Assembly (NCBI GenBank): GCA_045130275.1
Contig: JBGUPL010000029.1
Coordinates: forward strand, 1 to 64,000
Length of the DNA: 64,000 bases
Source of the DNA: F23-D06 sp045130275
GTDB taxonomy: Bacteria > Bacteroidota > Bacteroidia > Bacteroidales > WCHB1-69
Direction: 5' to 3'
Positions within the stretch are counted from its first letter, which is position 1; the number at the start of each line of letters is the position of its first letter. The notes beneath the pieces were generated by a model. It saw nothing but the letters and a program-made list of their open reading frames with translations. It did no database searches and was not told the DNA's origin. Positions 16,074-22,855 of this stretch are shown in pieces. Made by a program: the position numbers and the translations under genes.

Positions 16074-16636
16074 ACACGATTTTCGAACAAATGTTGGCAG
16101 GTTATGGGAACTTGCCAGAAGGAGAACTGTGGAATGCAAAGTACGAAGTGGCTCAGCAAGACGAAACAGATGTTTATAATTTGTCTTTTAAGACGGAGAA
16201 AAGCATCAAAATCAAGATAGAAATTGACACGAAGCCGCCTTTAGAGTTTCAAACAGAATTTAAGCGATTGAATAATCCTTATAACATTATGGTAAATTGC
16301 TTGATATTGCCCTGCCTTTATGCGGGAAAGATGCACGCTTTGGCTTTCCGTAATTGGAAAACTCGTGTAAAGGGCCGTGATTGGTATGATTTCGAATGGT
16401 ATGTGCGGAATAATACACCATTAGATTTCAAGCATTTACAAACTCGAATCAGAGAGTTCAACGGGCTGGATCTGAGCAAGGAAGACTTCCTTGAAATCCT
16501 TCGTGAAAGATTGTCAAAGACAAACATAAAACTTGTCAAAGACGATGTGTCTCGATTTGTCAATAATGCAGAAGACCTTGATATCTGGTCCAACGACTAT
16601 TTCTTGCAACTTGCCGACAGGATTCGATTCGTGTAA
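16070..16636 (+). CDS. AbiEii-type toxin with internal deletion of the nucleotidyltransferase core
   Basis: 188 residues; the family is normally about 270-290. The first ~30 residues (MNTIFEQMLAGYG...VAQQ) and the part from KTEKSIKIKIEID to the end (VKGRDWYDFEWYV, then DIWSNDYFLQLADRI) match AbiEii proteins. The intervening GGTxLR and DLDF-type catalytic motifs are absent, consistent with an in-frame deletion of roughly 80-90 codons after residue 30. The conserved C-terminal K...RDWYD region is intact. It is probably inactive as a nucleotidyltransferase, yet the frame and coupling to the antitoxin are kept. It is listed as CDS rather than pseudogene because nothing else is broken. Confidence 0.75.
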   Translation: MNTIFEQMLAGYGNLPEGELWNAKYEVAQQDETDVYNLSFKTEKSIKIKIEIDTKPPLEFQTEFKRLNNPYNIMVNCLILPCLYAGKMHALAFRNWKTRVKGRDWYDFEWYVRNNTPLDFKHLQTRIREFNGLDLSKEDFLEILRERLSKTNIKLVKDDVSRFVNNAEDLDIWSNDYFLQLADRIRFV

Positions 16637-16698
16637 AAACCTTGTCTTGATCAGAAGAATCGTTGTTAAAAAAAACTTCGTATATTAATCTTTTGATT

Positions 16699-17490
16699 AT
16701 GAACCGTTTAGATTGTTTGATACAATATTTGATTGACGTAGACCCGCAATATTCGGAATTGCAGATTCCCGAAACCGAACAGGGCAAGCGCGACCTGTTC
16801 CGCGCCTTGCGCAACGTGCGCGAACCCAAACCCGTCAGCGAGGAATTCCTGCGTTTGCAGGATGAAGAATTGCAGGCGCAATTGCAGGAGAAGGGTGTGG
16901 TGGAATTGGATGCCGTCCAACAATTATCAATTATCAATTCTCAATTTTCAATTCTCTTATGGCAGGGCGACATCACCCGTCTCCGCGTGGACGCCATCGT
17001 CAACGCCGCCAATGCGCAGATGCTGGGCTGTTTCCATCCGTTGCACAGATGCATCGACAATGCCATCCATTCCGCGGCGGGCGTGCAGCTGCGCGAGGAG
17101 TGTCACCGGCTGATGCTGCAACAAGGACATCCGGAACCGACGGGGCGGGCCAAAATCACCAAGGCCTACAACCTGCCGTGCAAGTACGTCATCCACACCG
17201 TCGGTCCTATCATCCCCAACGGCATCCCGACGGAATCCCAGAAGGAGCAATTGGCCTCTTGTTACCGAAGCATTATGGCTTGTGCCGATGAAAACGGTCT
17301 CGAAGGCGTCGCCTTTTGCTGCATCTCCACGGGCGAGTTCCGCTTTCCGAACCAGCTGGCCGCGGAAATCGCCGTGCGAACCGTCAAAGACTACCTGAAC
17401 GCACATCCCGATTGCAGCGTCAGACAGGTGGTTTTCAATGTGTTCAAGGATATGGACAGGGATATTTATCAGCGGATTCTGATATTGTAA
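16699..17490 (+). CDS. Zinc macrodomain protein-ADP-ribose hydrolase
   Basis: 263 residues. A ~70-residue helical N-terminal extension precedes the macrodomain, typical of the SirTM-linked group. The macrodomain has GDIT (90-93), VNAAN (101-105), the zinc-site cysteine and histidine GCFHPLHRC (C111, H113, C118) and the phosphate loop STGEFRFP. The family removes ADP-ribose from the target modified by SirTM. Residues ~74-85 (QQLSIINSQFSI) are encoded by an AT-rich intergenic-type repeat sitting in frame between the extension and the domain. The ATG at 16699 is preferred over 16663. The partner sirtuin is at 11984. Confidence 0.88.
   Translation: MNRLDCLIQYLIDVDPQYSELQIPETEQGKRDLFRALRNVREPKPVSEEFLRLQDEELQAQLQEKGVVELDAVQQLSIINSQFSILLWQGDITRLRVDAIVNAANAQMLGCFHPLHRCIDNAIHSAAGVQLREECHRLMLQQGHPEPTGRAKITKAYNLPCKYVIHTVGPIIPNGIPTESQKEQLASCYRSIMACADENGLEGVAFCCISTGEFRFPNQLAAEIAVRTVKDYLNAHPDCSVRQVVFNVFKDMDRDIYQRILIL
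16916..16955. repeat. AT-rich CAATT repeat inside the macrodomain gene
   Basis: Tandem variations on CAATTATCAATTCT, a type of sequence found between genes elsewhere in the window (for example TTTACAATTTACAATT near 27480). Here it is in frame and contributes QLSIINSQFSI to the linker before the macrodomain. Confidence 0.7.
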
Positions 17491-17624
17491 TTACAAATAA
17501 CATTTTTCGTTTCTTGGTACACATCAAATAACTAATTCATCGGAATTTGTATGTTATAAAACGAGAGATATAAGCATAACTTCTTGAACGGCAATCACAT
17601 AGAGACTATAAAAATCTTACAGCA

Positions 17625-18401
17625 ATGAGAAAGAATCAGAAAAGAATTATCATCACAGCAATTGAGATTTTGGCTGTCTTGCTTCTTTTGGCACCAGCCT
17701 ATCGCTTGGCGTGTGGCATAGGCCTGAAAAAAAACTATTCCCAAAACGGCATTACCATATATGCCGATGGTGTTGAGCATAAAGAGGAGGCCAAGCAGAT
17801 GGCAGAAACGCTTCGAGCACAGTTGTTGAAGGTTGATCGCGATTATTCTCCAAAAATCTCTTTCTATTTTTGCCGAACAATGGCCGGCTTTCAAATAAAG
17901 GCAATTGCGATTGGCAAACCTTTTGCTTTGTCGCGAACCGGCCTGAAGGCAACTTTGATTCGTCCGTGCGACTGGACGAAAAATTCTATAGAACCACGAA
18001 AACCGGAACTTTTGCCACGCAGTCTTTCCTCGGTTTTGTTGCACGAAGCACTACATCATTATGAAAAGGAGAAACTTGGTGCCGTTCGTTTTTTCATCAA
18101 AATGCGTGCCGAGAATTGGAAGATTGAGGGGTTTTGTGAATACCATTCCGCCTCTTCTTCGTTTCCGACAGACAAAGGATTGCGTATATTCTATGGTGAA
18201 GACAGCTATGATTTTGTGACAAGCAATGAGATAAAACCGGAATACTTCTATTTCGTGTCGCGACTCAGAACCGACTACCTTCTCAATTTCAAAAAAGTCA
18301 GCGAAAGCGACTTTTGGTCAACAAAATACGATGAAGATCAATTGGATGATGAAATCCGACAGGCCTTAAAAGAAAAGAGATACGCTTTCACGGGGCGGTG
18401 A
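17625..18401 (+). CDS. Membrane-anchored putative zinc metallopeptidase
   Basis: 258 residues. A basic N-terminus and one hydrophobic segment (residues ~8-27) anchor it with the rest outside the cytoplasm. HEALH at residues 140-144 is an HExxH zinc site on a predicted helix, and the downstream EGFCEY (about residues 168-173) could supply the third ligand as in gluzincin/MA-clan enzymes. The rest matches no family I can name. The 17491-17624 gap shows no promoter box of the usual type. The gene is followed by a catA-like fragment and the 303-bp element. Confidence 0.55.
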   Translation: MRKNQKRIIITAIEILAVLLLLAPAYRLACGIGLKKNYSQNGITIYADGVEHKEEAKQMAETLRAQLLKVDRDYSPKISFYFCRTMAGFQIKAIAIGKPFALSRTGLKATLIRPCDWTKNSIEPRKPELLPRSLSSVLLHEALHHYEKEKLGAVRFFIKMRAENWKIEGFCEYHSASSSFPTDKGLRIFYGEDSYDFVTSNEIKPEYFYFVSRLRTDYLLNFKKVSESDFWSTKYDEDQLDDEIRQALKEKRYAFTGR

Positions 18402-18404
18402 TAG

Positions 18405-18464
18405 AACGAATCACCGAACAATGCCAACTCAACGGGCTGCAGGAAACCATCAAAGAACTTATTT
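18405..18464 (+). pseudogene. Possible 3' fragment of a catA-like gene
   Basis: Reads IERITEQCQLNGLQETIKELI then stop at 18464. The stretch AACGGGCTGCAGGAAACC closely matches the 3' end of the intact CAT-like gene (AATGGGCTGCAGGAGACC near 19610). It is short, so this is tentative. It abuts the left end of the 303-bp element. Confidence 0.3.
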
Positions 18465-18767
18465 AAGTTTCACAAGCTTTTTTTGTTGCATCTGTTGGCG
18501 TGTTTTCGTGATTTTCTGTTGGAGATTCCGCTCGCTCACTGTGTTCGCGGCGGAATGGTGCGCGCCTCCGTATGAGACCAAGGGGAAGAAGATGGGCGGC
18601 GGGGAAATAGCTGCCGTTGCCTGAAGTTTCACGACCGCCGCCCATCTTCTTCCCTCTTTTTCTTTGAATGTGACGCACCATTCCGCTAGTGACGATAGGA
18701 ACTGGCGGAATCTCCTCCGTTCAAAGACAAATTTCCTCAAACAGTCTGAGGCATACTTGCGAAACTT
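18465..18767 (-). mobile_element. 303-bp element with terminal inverted repeats, copy A
   Basis: Ends are AAGTTTCACAAG (18465-18476) and CTTGCGAAACTT (18756-18767), an 11/12 inverted match. An inverted copy of exactly the same length is at 42600-42902. Inside, arms are nested: GGAGATTCCGC with GCGGAATCTCC, GCGGAATGGTGCG with CGCACCATTCCGC, and GGGAAGAAGATGGGCGGCGG with its complement. A reverse-strand frame of 109 residues (ending 18459) is open in both copies, as are others; coding is unproven. No transposase is inside, so it is MITE-like. Confidence 0.75.
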
Positions 18768-18942
18768 GAGAAACTTACAATCAGACAAATGACTTTTTGG
18801 GCTGTCAAGTGTTGTGGATTTTTAGTGATTGTTATATGGAATGACTAGACAGCGGCGTAATAAAGGATATGTTGAAACAACGGCACATTCAAAATTCTGC
18901 ACAGAAAAGGAAGAATACTTTCGATTTCCGTGTGAGATTTTG

Positions 18943-18950
18943 TATCTTTG
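18943..18950 (+). promoter_or_regulatory. -7 box of the CAT-like gene
   Basis: TATCTTTG preceded by TGTGAGATTTTG. The same 20-base phrase (TGTGAGATTTTGTATCTTTG) precedes the glutathione peroxidase at 22039-22058, so the two genes may share control or a copied promoter. Confidence 0.6.
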
Positions 18951-19021
18951 CCAACTCATCAACCGGCCACGATGTCTGGATTGCCGGCAATGAATATTAA
19001 GGATTTGGAAAACGATACGAT

Positions 19022-19651
19022 ATGAAACAAGAAATCAACCCTCAAGACTCGCCGCGCGGATTTGCTTTCGAGCTGTGGAAAACAGCTGGGATGCCGAAGG
19101 TGACGATTTTCAAAACCTTCGATATCACCCGATTGATCAAGGTCGCCAAACGGAGCGGGATGAAGACCAACATGCTGATGTGCTGGTGCATCGGAAAGGC
19201 GGCAAGCCCTGTCGAGGAGTTCTATACGCTGCCTGCCGGTGGACATCTGTGGCAGTATGATCGTCTGGCGGTCAACACCGTTGTGAAGACCGTGAACGGT
19301 ACCGTCCGCCTCTGCGATATTCCCTTTTCGGAGGATATTCATCAGTTCAACGAGGACTATCTGCGGCTGACCCGTCAGGTGCACGACACGAACGAAGATC
19401 ATCTTCTCGGCGACGAATACATGGCCGTTGACACTTCAACGTTGGTGGAATGCGAGATTGACGGTGTGGCGAGTGTCTATTCCGAACTGTTTACCAATCC
19501 TTTCCTGGCCTGGGGCAAATATCGCCGAGGGCTCTTCAAAACGACGTTGCCCATCTCTTTCCAGTTCCACCACGCCCAGATGGACGGTTTCGAGGCGGCG
19601 CGCTTCCTCAATGGGCTGCAGGAGACCATCAATGGAATCACGATAGGATAA
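19022..19651 (+). CDS. Chloramphenicol acetyltransferase-like acyltransferase
   Basis: 209 residues, the size of type A chloramphenicol acetyltransferases (CATs). The catalytic motif HHAQMDG is at residues 183-189, with the general-base His (H184) and Asp-Gly of the CAT active site. The N-terminal FELWKTAGMPKV replaces the usual CAT start, and overall similarity is to the chromosomal 'CatA-like' group in Bacteroidetes rather than to known resistance enzymes. It would transfer acetyl from acetyl-CoA to a hydroxyl; the natural acceptor is unknown. It converges with an AraC regulator. Its 5' end is duplicated as a fragment at 25475. Confidence 0.8.
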   Translation: MKQEINPQDSPRGFAFELWKTAGMPKVTIFKTFDITRLIKVAKRSGMKTNMLMCWCIGKAASPVEEFYTLPAGGHLWQYDRLAVNTVVKTVNGTVRLCDIPFSEDIHQFNEDYLRLTRQVHDTNEDHLLGDEYMAVDTSTLVECEIDGVASVYSELFTNPFLAWGKYRRGLFKTTLPISFQFHHAQMDGFEAARFLNGLQETINGITIG

Positions 19652-19749
19652 ATATCGCATTTGGCAATCATGTGCGATGGCTTCTTAGTGGTTGTCCTAT
19701 ACACGACATAGCACACCATAACACATTTTGGACGAAACAGAAAGGTCTT

Positions 19750-20646
19750 TTATTCTCCCCTTGTCCTGAATGCCTTCGGACTCACGCCGACCGCACGGCG
19801 GAAGAAGGTGCCGAAATGGCTCTGGTTCTGGAAGCCGAGGCGGTCGGAAATCTCCTGGACAGAAAGCGTGGAGGTCCGCAACAGCGACTTGGCTTTCCGA
19901 ATCAGGATTTCGCTGATGCAGTCGCCGGCGGTACTGCCCGTCACCTGTTTCACCACATTGGCCACATACGTGGATGTAAGGTGCAACTCGTCGGCATACC
20001 ATTTGATGTCATGATGCTCGTGGCAACATTGATCCACCAAAGACAGAAATCGCCCTGTCAATTCCTCAGCACGGGAAAGCGGTTTCTGCGATGCAAGACT
20101 GTCGGTGAAAAATCCGTAAAGAAAAGACACGAGTGATCGGATAAGGTGCAGGATAGTCGTCTGCCGATTCGGGGTTTCCTTCCGCATCAGTTCCTCTACA
20201 AGGTCAAGATAGAGCATTATCGTCTGCATATTGGGTGCGTCAATCTGTGAGGCTGGGCGTATGTATGCGTAATGTAATTTGTCGTATGGCAATGAAAGCA
20301 TCAGTTTCTCCGCAATGACAGGCGAAAAGGATAGCAAACGAATCTTCAAGTCCGGGGTGTTACTGATATGATGCAAGATGTGGTCGTTAAAAATATACAC
20401 AGCTGTCGGCGCTTTTAATTCAATGTCAAGCAGGTTGAACTTTCCACGAAGTGTACCTTGCGTGACGAAAAGGATGGCATAATGGCTGGTATGAAAATAC
20501 TCTGGCAGGTTTTCATCAATATAACTCTCTATTTCCGCCACCAGAATCTCGCTATTACGCCACGAGGTGCGCTTTATGATTTTTTCCGAATCATACAGAA
20601 CAGGCAAATCGCCGTTTCTCTTCTTTTCAACATTCATAACATCCAT
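19750..20646 (-). CDS. AraC-family transcriptional regulator
   Basis: 298 residues from the ATG at 20646 (a second in-frame ATG is at 20637). The N-terminal cupin-like ligand domain is followed by two C-terminal HTH motifs: IKWYADELHLTSTYVANVVK and VQEISDRLGFQNQSHFGTFF, with the family ending VGVSPKAFRTRG. A reverse -7 box (TATCTTTG, 20719-20726) lies ~75 bp upstream. It converges on the CAT-like gene; the glycosyltransferase at 20842 is divergent, so either could be a target. Confidence 0.85.
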   Translation of the reverse strand: MDVMNVEKKRNGDLPVLYDSEKIIKRTSWRNSEILVAEIESYIDENLPEYFHTSHYAILFVTQGTLRGKFNLLDIELKAPTAVYIFNDHILHHISNTPDLKIRLLSFSPVIAEKLMLSLPYDKLHYAYIRPASQIDAPNMQTIMLYLDLVEELMRKETPNRQTTILHLIRSLVSFLYGFFTDSLASQKPLSRAEELTGRFLSLVDQCCHEHHDIKWYADELHLTSTYVANVVKQVTGSTAGDCISEILIRKAKSLLRTSTLSVQEISDRLGFQNQSHFGTFFRRAVGVSPKAFRTRGE

Positions 20647-20841
20647 TGTCTTATATTTTAGAACAATTAATATTGTAATCAGAACAGTTGAATTATTTCT
20701 AAATCCACTAAAAATCGACAAAGATACATTTTTTTTAAATTGGAATATATAAAATAGAACATATTTTGTTGTCTTGAGAACATTGGCATAACGCATAATA
20801 GGTTTATTTTTGCAAAATTGTTTTCACTAATTCCATCCGTT

Positions 20842-22008
20842 ATGAGAATTCTCTTTGTCATAGACACTTACGATACAAATAATAACGGAACTAGCATCTC
20901 GGCACAGCGTTTTGCCGCCGAATTGCGCCGACGCGGGCATGAGGTGAAAATTCTCACTTCCGGCGAGCCAGGCGAAGACCGTTTTGCCTTGCCCACGTAC
21001 AAGATGCCCATATTCCAGCCATTGATGGACAAACACAACTTCAACTTTGCCTATAGTGAAAAAAAGACCATTCGGGAAGCCGTTGAATGGGCTGATATCA
21101 TACATTGCTTCCTCCCGTTCGCTATCGAGGTGGAAGCCAAGCGTTATGCCGACAAGATAGGGAAGCCCTCTACCGCCGCTTTCCACATCCAGCCGCAAAA
21201 CCTTTGGTCGTCGGTGGGATTGGGCAAGGTGGATTGGATTCAGGACGGCACTTATCGTAGTTTCCGTACTTTTCTTTACAATAAATTCCGCCACGTCCAC
21301 GCCCCGTCACAATTTATGGCCGATGAGATCAAGAAACGAGGTTACACCGCCAAAATCCACGTCATTTCCAATGGCATCCAAGATGCATTCCTGGAGACCG
21401 GACATCTCGTCCATCAACAGGGCAGGCCGGCCAAATCGCCTGAATTTGAGGGTAAAATACCGATCATCATGATCGGCCGTCTTTCGCAGGAGAAAAGGCA
21501 GGATGTAATCATTAACTCGGTGCAATATTCGAAATATGCCGACAAAATACAGCTGATTTTTGCTGGAAAAGGTCCCGAGTACGATCGTTATGTGGAACTT
21601 GGAAAGCAGCTGAAAAATCCGCCCCAATTTGTCTATCTCGAGCAACAGAAACTGATTGACTTACTGCTGCAATGCGACTTGTACGTACACGCCAGCGATA
21701 TGGAGAGCGAGGCCATCTCGTGCATCGAGGCCTTTGCCACCGGGCTGGTGCCGGTCATCGCCAATTCGGAGGTCAGCGCCACGCCGCAGTTCGCCCTTGA
21801 CGGCCGGAGCCTGTTCAAGCCCGGCAGCCCCAAGGATCTCGCCCGCGCCATCGACTACTGGCTTGATCATCCGAATGAGCGGGAATATATGGGAGAACTT
21901 TACCGTGTGGCGGCAAAGAAGTACAGTCTGGCCAACTCGGTGCGAATGTTTGAGGAGATGTTGAACGAGGAAATCGAGGACAATGCAAAACAATCCGTTC
22001 AAGATTGA
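20842..22008 (+). CDS. GT4-family glycosyltransferase
   Basis: 388 residues. GT-B fold: N-terminal GTSISAQRFAAELRRRGHEV nucleotide-fold start, HAPSQFMADEI at the domain linker, donor-site strand MIGRLSQEKRQD, and the acidic EX7E-type stretch in ASDMESEAISCIEAFATGLVPV. It closely resembles the Bacteroidetes GT4 group that makes monoglucosyl or related glycolipids, but the acceptor is not readable. A -7 box (TATTTTTG, 20805-20812) precedes the ATG by 29 bp. It appears to be a single-gene unit. Confidence 0.85.
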   Translation: MRILFVIDTYDTNNNGTSISAQRFAAELRRRGHEVKILTSGEPGEDRFALPTYKMPIFQPLMDKHNFNFAYSEKKTIREAVEWADIIHCFLPFAIEVEAKRYADKIGKPSTAAFHIQPQNLWSSVGLGKVDWIQDGTYRSFRTFLYNKFRHVHAPSQFMADEIKKRGYTAKIHVISNGIQDAFLETGHLVHQQGRPAKSPEFEGKIPIIMIGRLSQEKRQDVIINSVQYSKYADKIQLIFAGKGPEYDRYVELGKQLKNPPQFVYLEQQKLIDLLLQCDLYVHASDMESEAISCIEAFATGLVPVIANSEVSATPQFALDGRSLFKPGSPKDLARAIDYWLDHPNEREYMGELYRVAAKKYSLANSVRMFEEMLNEEIEDNAKQSVQD

Positions 22009-22020
22009 ATTTGTGAATCC

Positions 22021-22058
22021 ATCTCACAGATTTTTTTATGTGAGATTTTGTATCTTTG
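22021..22058 (+). promoter_or_regulatory. Inverted repeat overlapping the gpx promoter
   Basis: ATCTCACA (22021-22028) and TGTGAGAT (22039-22046) form a perfect 8-bp inverted repeat with a 10-bp spacer, directly abutting the -7 box TATCTTTG (22051-22058). It covers the -33 region, so it could be an operator; it could also act as a weak terminator for the glycosyltransferase gene that ends at 22008. Confidence 0.5.
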
Positions 22059-22082
22059 CCGTTCAAAAATAGAACAGCTCTT

Positions 22083-22715
22083 ATGAAAGTTAAAACCCTC
22101 ATCATTGCAACTTTCGCCCTGCTTGCGGCGGTGAGTTGCTTCGGACAAAACAAAAAGTACAAAAGCATCTACGACATCACGGTCAAGGATATCAAAGGCA
22201 ATGACGTGTCGTTAGCTGACTACAAAGGCAAGGTGCTGCTGATCGTCAATGTGGCGAGCAAGTGCGGGCTCACCCCGCAATACGAAGGCCTCGAAGCCCT
22301 CTATCTGAAATACAAAGACCAAGGACTGGAGATCCTGGCGTTCCCGTGCAACCAGTTCCTCGAACAGGAGCCCGGCACCAACGAGGAGATCCAAAATTTC
22401 TGTTCGTTGACCTACAACGTCACTTTCCCGCTGTTCGACAAAGTCGATGTCAACGGGAAGAAAGAGAGTCCGCTTTACACCTTCCTTAAGTCAAAAGCCC
22501 CGTTCACCGGCTATCCGGAGGGCTACGAGGCTTTCGCCGCCCAGCTCGACATGATTCACCAAAAAACGGGTTCCGGTTTCGACAAAGGCGATGCCATCAA
22601 GTGGAACTTCGGCAAGTTTTTGGTTTCCAAAGACGGCAAGACCATCCTGCGCTTCGAGCCGATGGTGTCACCGGAGGGTTTGGAGGAGGATATTCAACGG
22701 ATGCTGGGAGAGTGA
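22083..22715 (+). CDS. Exported glutathione peroxidase-family thiol peroxidase
   Basis: 210 residues. N-terminal export signal with AVSC (residue 19), which could be a lipobox or a Sec-type cleavage site. Catalytic Cys61 lies in NVASKCGLTPQY, the second conserved block is FPCNQFLEQEPGTNEE, and the Trp-Asn pair is in IKWNFGKFLVS, so the Cys-Gln-Trp-Asn tetrad is complete. It is a cysteine-type GPx and most likely uses thioredoxin rather than glutathione. It would act on peroxides in the periplasm, complementing the cytosolic homologue at 45225. The ATG at 22083 follows the promoter at 22051. Confidence 0.88.
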   Translation: MKVKTLIIATFALLAAVSCFGQNKKYKSIYDITVKDIKGNDVSLADYKGKVLLIVNVASKCGLTPQYEGLEALYLKYKDQGLEILAFPCNQFLEQEPGTNEEIQNFCSLTYNVTFPLFDKVDVNGKKESPLYTFLKSKAPFTGYPEGYEAFAAQLDMIHQKTGSGFDKGDAIKWNFGKFLVSKDGKTILRFEPMVSPEGLEEDIQRMLGE

Positions 22716-22855
22716 TTGCGGACTGCAGTCGCCTTTGTTGCCAACGTGCTGGCGGTGTGATCGTGTTGCAGATGCTATCAAGCAGGGACACAAAAACTTT
22801 GGCACATTTTTCAATCCAGCGCAGTGGTTTCTAAGTGTTTGTTATATATACTCGA

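Noticed and set aside
18459..18788. 109-residue reverse frame in the 303-bp element (with a related ~100-residue frame at 42597-42908)
   Set aside because: Several frames are open on both strands because of the element's palindromic, GC-rich make-up. The peptides look like low-complexity read-outs of the arms, so I list the DNA element and not a gene.
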